Shown piece after piece: positions 25,788 to 36,262 of a stretch of DNA of 64,000 bases; within the stretch, counting starts at the first letter, position 1, and each line of letters starts with the position of its first letter. The notes beneath the pieces are model-generated. The model did not search any database and had not been told where the DNA came from. It was given only the letters and a program-made list of their open reading frames with translations. Source of the DNA: Metaphire vulgaris (Eukaryota > Annelida > Clitellata > Crassiclitellata > Megascolecidae). A program made the translations under genes and the position numbers. Location: contig CM030868.1 of the NCBI GenBank assembly GCA_018105865.1, forward strand, positions 2,264,628-2,328,627. The letters are read 5' to 3'.

Positions 25788-26150
25788 GTGGCTAAAAAAA
25801 CAAAAAGTTAAAAAATTGTTTCTCCACAAGGCTGCACATGTTCCACTTGATGCTAGTAATAGATATGCAAAATTTTATGATGATCTGACGATATTTAGAG
25901 GTAGCTACCAATTGCAACTTCTTGTTGTATGTATACGATAATCAGAAACGAGCAGTTTATTACTGTCTGCCGCACTGTATTAGTGTAATGCAAACCATTC
26001 AACTTACCTATAACAGATTGAAATCCAAAATAATTAAATGCAGTATCAGCCTTTCAATCAGTTTAATAGGTATATTAAATTAAGTAGGGTTAGCAGAGTC
26101 CAGCGTCTTTAGGGTAAACGTAATAAGAGAGTCTTAGCTTCAAAGTCTTA
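24466..26150. other. Intergenic sequence with a small MITE and AT microsatellites
   Basis: No gene recognised. It contains the 76-bp hairpin element at 24,910-24,985 and three (TA)n tracts (about 25,484-25,547, 25,623-25,648 and 25,754-25,785). The rest is AT-rich single-copy-looking sequence with only short, unconvincing open frames. Confidence 0.7.
24910..24985. mobile_element. 76-bp mini-MITE, Tc1/mariner-like ends, TA target site
   Basis: Near-perfect hairpin. The left end is CAGGGTGGCGCAAAAAACCG and the right end, reverse-complemented, is CAGGGTGGCACAGAAAAGCC. Both flanks are TA, as expected for Tc1/mariner superfamily insertion. Only about 30 bp separates the ~23-bp arms, so it has no coding capacity. 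Confidence 0.8.
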
Positions 26151-26152
26151 AG

Positions 26153-27560
26153 GATTTATTTTTGAGTAAGTGAGCATGACAGAGCTGCCTTTGTAGGAAT
26201 TGGAAATAATTTCCTGTGTCTGCTGACCAGCTTCACCAGATATTGTTTTTTATCCTCGTTTATTGTAAGGGTATTGTTATATGACCGAATGAGAGCAATG
26301 CCCCGTTCTGCGCAGTCATTGACAACTTTGAGAAGCTTAACGCTTTGTTTCATTTCCTGAAATATACTGTCTTCAGTCCACAAAGCAACTGGCTTGGATA
26401 AGAAAGACTGAGCTTTTTGCTGTCCGTCCTTGTCAAGCAAGTCGAACAGCTTCAAAGATCTGCTGGTAACATATTCTTCAAGAGGGGTAGAATAATTGAA
26501 AGTTTTTTCGTCCAGGCGCCTGAAATTGTTCGAGTTTGATGGGCGGGAGAAGTTGCTGGCCATTGCTGCCTTGGTTTCGTCGCTCACTTTATCATCAAAT
26601 AAGGCAAGTGTGATAAGAAGTTCAGAGAAATACCACAAGTGGCGAGAGAATGCTTTGATTGCAGCTACTCTAACGGTTGACACTGGGTAATGATGTAGAA
26701 GATCAAGCACCTTGAAGTCGTTGAATGGTGCACATTGTGCAAGAGGAGCTTCATGCCAGAAGCGAGCAGAGGACGGCAACGAAGACAGAAATGTTTGATA
26801 AGCCATTCTGCTCACGTGCCGTCTGATTTAACTGACCTTTGAATAAGAACATTTTCAGGGAATAGATGGCTTTCGCCATCCACCTGGCTCTGTGCAATGC
26901 ACCCGGTGCACGAAACCTGGGATGACCCTCCAATGAACCTCTAAGAAAAAAGATAGCTCAGTTCAACCAACTCACGGTAGTCTTCTCTTGGCGCTTTACA
27001 TTTCAGTGCTTCAGCGTAGAATGACAAAATTTCAGTTCGCTGTCTGTATATGTTATACCGTTAAACATGTTACTGTCGGGATTAAGAATCTAAAAATCTG
27101 GCTGGTTACGGGTAATACGTTATAATTGGCCACATCTTGCGAAACCTCTGGAAGAGTTTGATCTCAGGTCCACAGGATGGTCCAAGAACTGCAGAAAACA
27201 CGGCTGCCAGCATCACCTCGAACGGCTGATGACGGCATGCTATCCACGCCAGTTCTCTACCGATTGCTTTTTCAATGAGGGTGCAGGCACACAAACGCAA
27301 ACCCATGTTGGCTGCTGTTGTATCAAACATGAGTCTCTGCACCAGTTCTTCCAGTTTCCAGTCATTCAAGGAATGAATACAAGCTTGTGATTGTTCTTCG
27401 CCAGTTCCTCTGCTAATTTTAGGCACAGCAAGTAGTTGTTCTGTTTGCCCACTAGTCACCAAAATTGCTATACGATCAACAAGAACAAGCTCACCACTGC
27501 CAGTAATGTCAGGAAGTAGCTTCCCATCCCAATGGCGAATAAGTGGTAGTGGAGAGAAGA
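26153..27560 (-). pseudogene. Broken copy of a transposon-like uncharacterised protein gene
   Basis: Three minus-strand segments belong to one protein family that I recall as a widespread uncharacterised, transposon-like family of invertebrate genomes. The upstream part (about 27,106-27,545) reads RHWDGKLLPDITG, later VDRIAILV, FDTTAANMG, RELAWIACRH and GPEIKLFQRFRKMWP. The middle (about 26,760-26,933) reads PGALHRARWMAKAIYSLK. The last (26,156-26,815) reads FSRHLWYFSELLITLALFDD and NDCAERGIALIRSYNNTLT to a stop. The order matches one gene, but the middle and last parts are in different frames near 26,760-26,815 and stops lie between the first and middle parts. An AATAAA overlaps the stop codon. 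The function of the intact protein is not known to me. Confidence 0.7.
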
Positions 27561-27829
27561 AGAGAATGCTTCACTTTCGGCTGTTGATGTCGCTGTGCGT
27601 GTGGAAAATTATTAAAAAGAACCGAGAGGCAAACCCTTCAGCATCCTTGCCCAAATCAAATGAGTAATTAAACAGTCAGCAGTAAGAAGTTGCTGACCTT
27701 CTAGTAGCGACCTTCAAATATGCATCAATATGTACAAAAACCTGCCTGCACACTCTTTTACGTAGTGTAACAAGGGCAGCCTTGTGGAGAACCGAAAATT
27801 ATACTTTTTCTTTCCCATAGTATCATTAC

Positions 27830-27832
<3 letters not shown>

Positions 27833-27919
<87 letters not shown>

Positions 27920-27926
27920 TATATAT
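27833..27926. repeat. (TA)n microsatellite
   Basis: About 78 bp of uninterrupted TA followed by ACACACACATATATATA. It lies upstream of the broken transposon-like gene. The YIYIYI open frame across it is not a gene. Confidence 0.95.
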
Positions 27927-28144
27927 ATAATGTGAATCCATCGTCTTCTAGATATCCAAGTAACCAAAGAATCCAAGGATAGGATATGGACAATAACTGT
28001 CAGATCAATTGAACAGTACCTGGGATACAGCGATAAAGCTATCCACAGCGTGCTATGTCAGAATTTCTAAGGCGCCAATTCTAGTATCAAGGCATTTGGA
28101 CCCGTCAGGCATTACACGTCTAAAGCTTATGCACAGGCACACAC

Positions 28145-28995
28145 AATGCATTCACAAAGCCATGGCTTCAATCCATCAGCTTGGTATGAGAAGAGCAAGG
28201 AATATTCAAAGCCATGGCTTCAATCCATCAGCTTGGTATGAGAAGAACAAGAAATATAATAATATTCAAAGCCATGACTTCAATCCATCAGCTTAGTATG
28301 AGAAGAACAAGGAATATTCAAAGCCATGGCTTAAATCCATCAGCTTGGTATGAGAAGAACAAGAAATATAATAATATTCAAAGCCATGGCTTCAATCCAT
28401 CAGCTTAGTATGAGAAGAACAAAAAATATTCAAAGCCATGGCTTAAATCCATCAGCTTGGTATGAGAAGAACAAGAAATATAATAATATTCAAAGCCATG
28501 GCTTCAATCCATCAGCTTAGTATGAGAAGAACAAGGAATATTCAAAGCCATGGCTTAAATCCATCAGCTTAGTATGAGAAGAACAAGGAATATAATAATA
28601 TTCAAAGCCATGGCTTCAATCCATCAGCTTAGTATGAGAAGAACAAGGAATATAATAATATTCAAAGCCATGGCTTCAATCCATCAGCTTAGTATGAGAA
28701 GAACAAGGAATATTCAAAGCCATGGCTTCAATCCATCAGCTTGGTATGAGAAGCTCAAAAGGAATATTCAAAGCCATGATTTCAATCCATCAGACTTGGT
28801 ATTTGAGAAGAACAAGGAATATAATATTTATCCTAGACGCCAATGGTTTCAATCCATCAGCGTTTAGTATGAGAAGAACAAGGAATATTCAAAGCCATGG
28901 CTTCAATCCATCAGCTTAGTATGAGAAGAACAAGGAATATTCAAAGCCATGGCTTCAATCCATCAGCTTGGTATGAGAAGAACAAGGAATATTGT
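28145..28995. repeat. 53/60-bp minisatellite
   Basis: About 15 head-to-tail units of the form ATTCAAAGCCATGGCTTCAA, TCCATCAGCTTGGTATGAGA, AGAACAAGGAATAT. Units alternate between ~53 bp and ~60 bp forms; the long form adds an ATAATA insertion. TTGG/TTAG and TTCAATCC/TTAAATCC variants define subtypes. The last third is more diverged. The open frames MASIHQLGMRRTRN and QSHGFNPSAWYEK are translations of the unit. Confidence 0.95.
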
Positions 28996-29839
28996 CTTGT
29001 TGTTAATAGTCAATAGGAATTGAATCGTGCATCGCTGTGTACAGTAGACATCCTACATGTACAGTAGAACCTCATTTATTATTGGTATACATCAGTGGTG
29101 CACAACGTCGGCCACAGGCCCATGTGACGCCATACAGTATTGGATGGTATAGGTACATAGGACATAACACAGGCATGATCGTGACGGTTTTAAAGCCCAG
29201 GGTTGTTAAAATTTAAATCTCTAGTGTTCATATTTTTTAAACAAACCCAACCCACCATCATTCAGACCCACCCACAAAAGCAGGGTTGCCAATCGTATCT
29301 GGAAGGGTTGGGAGTGTTGAACCCCGCCCCCCAAGCTAACTTTGCAACCCTCCCAAAAATTGCATATCGGGTACATGCAGTTTCTGTCATTCATTGAATT
29401 TCAGTCCTCAACCTCCCCCCGCCCTGCCCCCAGCTCAAATTTCACAACTACAACACTGCACAAAAGCAATAGGGTTACTTAACCCAACCCACAATAATAC
29501 TTTACAATGTCTTGAACCAGTTGCTGACCGTTGAAAATTGATCAGTAAGCTTATTTTCTCAGGCCAACCAAACTCGCCATAAACATGGAAATTTCTGACC
29601 CAACCCAACCCATGGGTGGACCCAATCCATGTCCAGTGACCACATCTGTTATAACGTACTTCGGATATAATGTAGGTACATGTTACAGACCTACTAAGTA
29701 TGTTATAACAAAGTTCCACTGTTTGATAATGATAGCCATTCTAAATTTATATAATGCCTAAAGTATGCGTATAAGAATGATGATACATTGGACAAAATGA
29801 CCGTGCCTGATATCCCCCACTCACCCACCCACACCTTTT

Positions 29840-29932
29840 GCCTTTTCTGTATTAAGACTAAATGCCTAAGAACGGTACTACTTTCAAAAGCACCATATAA
29901 ATTAACAAGATATTTACTTACTTACTTACTAG
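29840..29932 (+). mobile_element. SINE-like 3' tail with (ACTT)n
   Basis: ACGGTACTACTTTCAAAAGC, ACCATATAAATTAACAAGAT, then TTACTTACTTACTT. It matches copies at 31.1, 33.4 (minus) and 50.7 kb that end in the same ACTT tract. This suggests one retroposed family with a tetranucleotide 3' tail. I do not see an internal Pol III promoter in this fragment. Confidence 0.55.
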
Positions 29933-30267
29933 GACCAACAGTCCAACAATCAATAAGAGGGCATTTCAATTTCACTGCCATGTTGATAAAAATAAAATCA
30001 ATTTAAACTAAATAACTGCATATTTTTCTCACACAGCCATTCAAGCCAGCAAATTTCAAACTCTGAACAAACATCTAGCAGTCCATACACAACGGCCTGT
30101 TACAGCAGTCGAGGCCAACAAGTAGTATGCCATACTGAAATGGCACTAGACCAGTACCAAGCAACAAATGACATTGCCCATTAGATTCCATTTCAGCTTA
30201 TGGGCAGCTGCTGATATGGTTGTAAAACAGGATAAATGGCCCAAGCTGTTTACCATAGCAACCAGAT

Positions 30268-30281
30268 GTCGCCATGGCAAC
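30268..30281 (+). promoter_or_regulatory. X-box (RFX-type) motif
   Basis: GTCGCCATGGCAAC fits the RFX consensus GTHNYYATRRNAAC at every position, next to a related half (ACCATAGCAACC). No adjacent gene is visible, so the biological role is unproven. Confidence 0.35.
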
Positions 30282-30876
30282 CAGATGACACACTTACCCT
30301 ACTGCAAATGCATTTGACATCTATTGCTCTATTGCACATGCACACACACACACACAAACTAACTGTTCTTTTCTTTGATCGCAAGAAATAATGACCAGCT
30401 TTTTCTAACCACATTTATTTAATTTATTTATGATTTTTTAATCAGATTAATCAAATAATTATTCATAATGAACAATTATTGTCAAGAGCTTGCTTGCTTG
30501 CTTGCACAGATCCAACAATCTAATGCTAGAGTACAGAGTCCTTCTAAAATCATCCTGCACAGAATCAATACGTAACGTCAAGTCAATTGAAGCAACAGAA
30601 AGCTTACAACTGTTTGTAAAGTAATGTAATTCAACAAGACCATTTATATTGAACCTCTTCTGGTCAAGTACTCAGAGGCACTAAGCCTACCTTTGAAATG
30701 CTATGGACTGGAATATAGAGGCGGCCGGACAGATGTTAGAAATTAGTCTGAATGCAAGTCTACCACTACAGATTTTAAAAACTGTAACACTTGTCAAAAA
30801 AACTCGCAAAATATGCTGTCAGATGGAAGATGGAAGTGATGAACGGACTTCAGATGTTGACCATTTCCAGAATTTC

Positions 30877-30877
<1 letters not shown>

Positions 30878-30927
<50 letters not shown>

Positions 30928-31020
30928 ATACCACATATATATACTGACCATATTTATACACACACACCGACAACCCACCTTATATATACATATACACACA
31001 TATATACACAGTATTACACA
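30878..31020. repeat. (TA)n and ACACAC-rich microsatellite cluster
   Basis: A pure TA run of about 46 bp followed by mixed TATATACATATACACACA. Translation gives IYIYIY frames only. Confidence 0.9.
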
Positions 31021-31074
31021 CCTGATATTGTGGCTATTTCTGGCTGACAAACCTTGATACCGGTAGCTATTTCA

Positions 31075-31175
31075 ATAAAGAAGATTAAGCGCATAAGAAT
31101 AAGCAGCCACTACTGTACTACTTTCCAAAGCGCTATATAAATTTACGAGATTTTGACTTACTTACCTACTTGCAT
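31075..31175 (+). mobile_element. SINE-like 3' tail with (ACTT)n
   Basis: TACTGTACTACTTTCCAAAG, CGCTATATAAATTTACGAGA, TTTTGACTTACTTACC. It is the best-preserved of four copies sharing this 3' end. Confidence 0.6.
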
Positions 31176-31418
31176 CACACAACAATTGTAAAGCCCAAGC
31201 CTGGCTGGCTGCTAAAAGCCACAAACAATTTCTAAGGTCAGCCAAAAAAAAGTGGTTTCCAGTCTCCGCACAGAAACAACGATATCGGTGATAAGGCATT
31301 TGCTTTAAGAGTCCTGATAATATTGTCTACGCACTTTGCTATCATTCACAATGGAAAGTGGTTTAATGATCATGGTCTGTGTCTGACCTTGAGAAATCCA
31401 CATTCAGGCAAAGTGGTA

Positions 31419-31602
31419 CAGTAGAACCACGTTATAACGTACTCAGCGGATCTGCAAAATTCAGTACGTAATATTTGAGATACGTTAACTTATATCCAAT
31501 ACCATCCAATACAGTAGCACATCACACGGGATCATCGTACATTGCTGTACGTTACAACCAAGGATACGTTATAATCGAGTACGTTATAACGAAGTCCTAC
31601 TG
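31419..31602. mobile_element. 184-bp MITE with TA target site (pogo/mariner-like ends)
   Basis: Terminal inverted repeats CAGTAGAACCACGTTATAAC and, reverse-complemented from the right, CAGTAGGACTTCGTTATAAC, both flanked by TA. The internal part is GTACGTTA-rich and itself inverted. Related, more decayed copies lie at about 29,640-29,725, 52,636-52,978 and 62,213-62,380. There is no coding capacity. Confidence 0.75.
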
Positions 31603-31769
31603 TATATGACATGGCTTATCCTCTTCGTTAAACTGCATGAAAAGCAGGACAGACAATTCAAATTCATAACTGCAGTCAGTATGAATGGAATCTGGAATGT
31701 TCTTGAAGTTGAAAGAAGGTCAAAACCACCCAACTTTTTAAAAATTTCACAAAATTTTTCAGCAACAAG

Positions 31770-32082
31770 CACTGGCGGTTCCACCATGTTGATGACTGGG
31801 GATGCATCCCCCCACAAGAGTTCCGAATGACCTTTTTTGCTTGTCAACATATTTTCCGGCAAGTTTCAAAAAATTTTTTTGAAAAATACTGCAAATGACC
31901 TTCATTTTTTGCTTGTTGGCCTATTTTGGCAAGGTTTACTAACATTTTGTGTGCACAAAACACTAACAATGACCTTTTTCTCTATTTTCTCGTTTTTTCT
32001 TCTTCACTTTGCACACCCCCCATCAACTTCCTATAAATTTTATTCATCCCCCCACCACCAAGAATTCCTGGAACCGCCACTG
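31770..32082. mobile_element. 313-bp hAT-like MITE, copy 1
   Basis: Ends are CACTGGCGGTTCCA and, reverse-complemented, CAGTGGCGGTTCCA. Flanking 8-mers are GCAACAAG and GCAACAGG, an 8-bp target duplication with one mismatch. An 8-bp duplication and CAGTGG-type ends are characteristic of hAT elements. The interior differs from the three ~180-bp relatives, so this is a separate subfamily with shared ends. Confidence 0.75.
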
Positions 32083-32170
32083 GCAACAGGAGCTCATCAA
32101 ACATTACAAATCCTGCTCAGCTCTGAAATTCCTATCCAATTTCCAGACTGCAGACTGGATTAACCAATTG

Positions 32171-32171
<1 letters not shown>

Positions 32172-32223
<52 letters not shown>
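32172..32223 (+). repeat. (CAG)n microsatellite, ~17 units
   Basis: Uninterrupted CAG/GCA triplets. They lie in an open plus-strand frame (poly-Ser) and a minus frame (poly-Leu), but neither frame resembles a gene. Confidence 0.95.
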
Positions 32224-32224
<1 letters not shown>

Positions 32225-32774
32225 GGAGTAAACAAGGGCCTTAAATCTTCTGGACCGAAAACCCTCTTCATTGAGCCCTTAAAGCTAGGACAGCTGACGT
32301 GATAACCCCACAGAATTACCCTCAACAGGTATAAAGACACTGTGGCCAGACCACTGGTTCAACAAAGCCACATTCAACAATGACCATTGGAGTCCTAATA
32401 TTATCATCTGAAGCATGCTTCTGGGTCCAACTCCAAGACGTTCACAATGACATTTGGCAGAGTTAATGGGATAAATAAGAGCAACAGCAGAAAGTCATGC
32501 AAGGCCACAAGGCTATCTTATCGTCTGGCTATAAAACATGCCCTTAGACACACTGTTTACAATACAGTACATTACATTACGGCAGTTCTGTTAGATTGCA
32601 GAGTAGGAGACATAATTTTTATACTGATTCATTATTCCAGTTAATTTAGTTAAATAAGCTAAATAAATAACATCATGGGAATAGTAAATAAGCAGTAATT
32701 CCCTTCCTTCCCTACAAACACAACACTGTTAGAGATTAAAAGTCAGGCCATAAGCACCTACACCTAGCACTTAA

Positions 32775-32846
32775 CCCTTTGGCAAAGGCAAATTGTATAA
32801 CCAATAGGTTGTGAAACCGGAATACTGGTTTTATGGATCCATGGGG
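32775..32846. mobile_element. 72-bp TTAA-flanked element (possible diverged piggyBac-type MITE)
   Basis: TTAA, then CCCTTTGGCAAAGG at the left and CCATGGGG then TTAA at the right. The length matches three clearer TTAA mini-elements at 51.0, 54.0 and 55.7 kb (71-73 bp), but the internal sequence differs. It may be a decayed or sister element. Confidence 0.4.
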
Positions 32847-33274
32847 TTAAATCTCACAACACACTATCTGTAAAATTCTTCATAACAGGCATACACCTTC
32901 TAGATTATACAGTAGGTTTTTTTGCATAATAACATGCCTATAAGCATTCTTCTAGTCTTCTGTGTATGTGTGTATATGTACGGTATATGTATATGTGTAT
33001 GTGTAATTCTCTGCCCTTACATCAACTCAATTCTAACAGACTCCATCCCCCCCGACACAAACCCACAAAATTTCACGAGGTATGCAAAATTCACAAGTTT
33101 CTCTCGAGACAACCATCCATCAAAGACAGAGCAGCAACAAAATCGCCGTAGGCAAGTAAGAAGACAGCCATCTCTGACAAGAAGCCCCCTCCCCCCGATC
33201 CGCGCCATTACCCCGATCTCCGTCGTAAGCCGAATAAGTTGAAGCCGGCATGCCGCTGTCATGGCAACAGTGCC

Positions 33275-33288
33275 GTTGTCATGGCAAC
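33275..33288 (+). promoter_or_regulatory. X-box (RFX-type) motif
   Basis: GTTGTCATGGCAAC fits GTHNYYATRRNAAC fully. A second near-match (CTGTCATGGCAAC) lies 19 bp upstream. It sits in a locally CpG-richer stretch, which would fit a promoter, but no transcript start is identifiable. Confidence 0.35.
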
Positions 33289-33417
33289 GGCAACACGGGA
33301 GAATTGCTGGCAGGACCTGCCAGTGACAGCGAAGGGAAAGCTTTTAAAGCGAATTATGCCTCGACCCTAACAGAAGAGCCCTGCTGCAGAACACAGTGTA
33401 AGCAGATCTCAGATTCT

Positions 33418-33500
33418 TGAAGAAGTAAGTAAGTAAAATCTTGTGGATTTATATAGCGCTTTGGAAAGAAGTACAACGGTAGCTGCACGCTTAGCATGTA
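33418..33500 (-). mobile_element. SINE-like 3' tail in reverse orientation
   Basis: GAAGTAAGTAAGTAAAATC followed by TATATAGCGCTTTGGAAAGA and AGTACAACGGTAGCTGC is the reverse complement of the ACTT-tailed family at 31.1 kb. Confidence 0.6.
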
Positions 33501-33647
33501 CATTTATAACCCCTTAACTGGGCATATTTGTCTCTCAAAAAATAGCAATGGGAAAGGTGAATGATCAGCCAGACCATGGAGAAACAAGGGATGTATTCAG
33601 AAGCCTGGACTATCCATGTCTGGAAGGACAAGGAGTACAAGAAAGGA

Positions 33648-33648
<1 letters not shown>

Positions 33649-33712
<64 letters not shown>
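33649..33712. repeat. (TTA)n microsatellite
   Basis: About 21 uninterrupted TTA units followed by AAACAGCTAATTG. Confidence 0.95.
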
Positions 33713-33713
<1 letters not shown>

Positions 33714-33872
33714 ACAGCTAATTGAATTGATATTATTTTAAAACATGAAATTTAGATGGTGACTTCCAAAATGAACCAGCTGAACAGTGAACACAGCAAC
33801 TTACCGTAATCAGTTTATCTGATATAAGTAAACAATGATTAATTACAACAGTAATAATTATAATTAAATACA

Positions 33873-34594
33873 ATGTCATCAAAAGAATACAGCATGAAAA
33901 TAAACACGCTAAAAACAAAAATGATGGTAATAACAAACAGCAAAAATCCACCTAGATTCACCATAATGGTTGATGGAACAGAACTGGAACAGGTTACACA
34001 ATTCTGCTACCTTGGGAGCCTAATATCAGAAGATTCCAGATGCCAGGAGGAGATAAAGAGAAGAATAGCGATAGAAAAACAAGCCTTTTTGGACAGAGGA
34101 GAACTGGTAAGAGGAAGGCTAAATAGCTAAATAGGGAACTGAAGAAGAGACTGATAAAAATGTTGATATGGAGTGTCACTTTATATGCCTCAGAAACCTG
34201 GACTCTCCAGAAGAAGGACATACAAAAGCTGGAAGCATTCAAAATGTGGATATGGAGGAGAATGGAAAAGATCAAATGGACGGACAAGAAAACAAATGAT
34301 GAAGTACTACAGATGGTGAATGAACAAAGATCGATAATCAGCACCATCAAAAAAGACAGAGGAACTGGACTGGACACGTACTAAGAGGAGAATCATTACT
34401 CAGAACAGTAATATTATTGAGGGAAGTATATCAGGAAGAAAGAGGAAAGGAAGACCAAGGAGGATGCTATTGGACTGGATGATTAAAACAGATACAGAGC
34501 ATCACAAGACCTATGCAGAAATCAAAGAAGAAGAAGCAAGATGCAGGGAGGAATGGAAACAATGGATCCCTGAACCTGTCCCAGGACAGAGAAC

Positions 34595-34637
<43 letters not shown>
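33873..34637 (+). pseudogene. 3' end of a degraded non-LTR retrotransposon (LINE) reverse transcriptase
   Basis: Plus-strand fragments in shifting frames match the C-terminal part of LINE ORF2 proteins. About 33,890-34,130 gives NTLKTKMMVITNSK, VDGTELEQVTQFCYLGSLIS and EEIKRRIAIEKQAF. 34,160-34,384 gives LIWSVTLYASETWTLQKKDI, QKLEAFKMWIWRRMEKI and TNDEVLQMV. After another frame change it gives NWTGHVLRGESLL and GRPRRMLLDWMIK. The finger-palm part of the enzyme and the endonuclease are absent. The fragment ends in (GAT)n, a simple-repeat tail of the kind seen in RTE-type LINEs. Confidence 0.75.
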
Positions 34638-34638
<1 letters not shown>

Positions 34639-34651
34639 GTAAGTAAGTAAC
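34597..34651. repeat. (GAT)n then (GTAA)n tail
   Basis: Fourteen ATG/GAT triplets followed by AAGTAAGTAAGTAA. The triplet tract is the 3' tail of the adjacent LINE. The GTAA tract equals the reverse complement of the SINE-like ACTT tail. Confidence 0.8.
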
Positions 34652-34790
34652 GTTCAGATTATTGTGGTGACTCGTCCACAAGTAGACTGTGTGAACACTG
34701 AACATATTACAGAGCTAGGGTTCAGAACTAGTGCGGAACAACCAAGTTTAGTAATTCAATAGAGGAACGAGCTATGTCTTAAGATATATG

Positions 34791-35445
34791 GTTCAGTGTT
34801 TTATACAAGAAAACACCATTTATAATTAGTTTGCTGTGTGGTAGAAGGCACAGGAAGGCTTATTGAACAGTGGGTGTATAGATATGCAAAAATCTCAGCA
34901 AATTGAAGGAATGTTCTTACAGAAAGCACATTTTCCCCTTGTTCCGACTTCATTGCTTCAAATCTGTCAAGAATAATCAATGTTGGTCTTCCTGATTTGT
35001 ATCCACAGAGTTCAAAATTGGACACATTCCAGCCATTTCATACAACACACTAGAACCAATGAGTGTACGAGAGCGAGGGACATCAACAAAATGAAATCCT
35101 TACGAATATCTTGTGGAACAGTTAGTAAATCAATAGAGGGATGAACCATGTCAAGATATCTGGTTTGGTTCAGTGTTTTATACAAGAAAACACCATTTAT
35201 AATTAGTTTGCTGTGTGAGAGAAGGCAAAGGGAGGCTTACTGAACAGTGGGTGTATAGATATGCAAAAATCTCAACGAATTGAAGGAATGTTCTTACAGA
35301 AAGCACATTTTCACCTTGTTCCAACTTCATTGCTTCAAATGGGTCAAGAATAATCAATGTTGGTCTTCCTGATTTGGATCCACAGAGCTCGAAATTGGAC
35401 ACCACCCAACCATTTCATACTACACACTAGAACCAATGACTGTAC
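34791..35445. repeat. ~380-bp tandem duplication
   Basis: 34,791-35,060 and 35,166-35,440 are highly similar (shared TTCAGTGTTTTATACAAGAA, AACACCATTTATAATTAGTT, TTGAAGGAATGTTCTTACAG). On the minus strand each copy has a ~74-codon open frame (NFELCG.KSGRPTLIILD, later GENVLSVRTFLQF). The amino-acid differences between copies are mostly replacements, which argues for neutral decay. I do not recognise the protein. Confidence 0.85.
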
Positions 35446-35485
35446 GGCAGTGGGGTGCAGAATGGTGGTCGCTATGGGGCAAAAC

Positions 35486-35668
35486 CAGTGGCGGCTCCAG
35501 GATTTGGCAAGTGGGGGGCCGTTGGGGTGGCAACTTCTAATCATGGGGGCCAACCATTTGTTGTTTAATGTATGTAGCATTAAGTATAGGGTCCCAACAG
35601 GGGGGCCACTGGGGGGACAGGCACTCAATAGGAGGGCAAGCTCTCCCACCCCGGTGCAGCCGCCACTG
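35486..35668. mobile_element. hAT-like MITE, copy 2 (183 bp)
   Basis: Ends are CAGTGGCGGCTCCAGG and, reverse-complemented, CAGTGGCGGCTGCACC. The 8-bp target duplication is GGCAAAAC/GGAAAAAC (one mismatch). The interior (GGCAACTTCTAATCATGGGG, GTATGTAGCATTAAGTATAG, GGTCCCAACAGG) is shared with the copies at 36.1, 40.1 and 40.6 kb. Confidence 0.85.
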
Positions 35669-36087
35669 GGAAAAACACAATGGTCGTGGTTAATATAGTT
35701 TTCACAGTATTCCATTCCACAATACTTAGTTAAAGTTAAGTTTCTCCATGCTAGTTTGTGTATCAGTAGTGTTTTGGTGCGGAAAATATTGGTTAAAAGC
35801 CAAAATATAGTTGTAAAAAAGATTTGCATTTGCCGGGGAAGGGACGGAAGCAAGTGCCCCCTCTTGCCCCAATGTGTGGGTGCCCATGAGAGTAGGGTTT
35901 TTGACTCATTAAGAATAAGCATTGAATCACATATCTCTTTCACATAATAATGCTAGATTTGCTGTACAAGGTCCCAAGGCTGTATTGATAAGACAAACTG
36001 GCTAGGCCCCTAGGTACATACATATCAAAATAATCGATTGCACTGGATCTATTAGACAAGACTGATTCATATTTGGTCTCTCCCAAA

Positions 36088-36262
36088 CAGTGGCGGCTCC
36101 ACAAAGGGGCCCGGGAGCCCGTGCCCCCCTTTGAGTGCCCCCGTGACCCCCCTGTTGGGACCCTATACTTAATGCTACATACATAACAACAAATGGTTGC
36201 CCCCATGATTAGAAATTGCCACCCCAACGCCGCCCACTTGCCAAATCCTGGAGCCGCCACTG
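36088..36262. mobile_element. hAT-like MITE, copy 3 (175 bp, inverted)
   Basis: Same family as the 35.5-kb copy in the opposite orientation. The ends are CAGTGGCGGCTCCA and TGGAGCCGCCACTG. The target duplication is CTCCCAAA/CTCCCAGA, one mismatch. Confidence 0.85.

Larger units (their letters stand above)
28996..31410. other. Intergenic sequence with scattered repeat fragments
   Basis: No gene recognised. It contains a half copy of the TA-flanked MITE family (about 29,640-29,725, CTGTTATAACGTACTTCGGA), SINE-like tails at about 29,840-29,932 and 31,075-31,175, a TTGCTTGC microsatellite near 30,490, an X-box motif at 30,268-30,281 and a (TA)n tract at 30,878-30,924. A CCAACCC-rich stretch lies around 29,240-29,640. 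Confidence 0.7.
32224..33415. other. Intergenic sequence, no gene recognised
   Basis: Contains a TTAA-flanked 72-bp element (32,775-32,846), a GC-richer stretch around 33,120-33,370 with several CpG, and an X-box motif. Open frames on both strands (up to 106 codons) show no family resemblance that I can recognise. Confidence 0.6.

Noticed and set aside
33017..33262. 81-codon minus frame in a GC-richer patch
   Set aside because: Low-complexity composition effect; no recognisable family.
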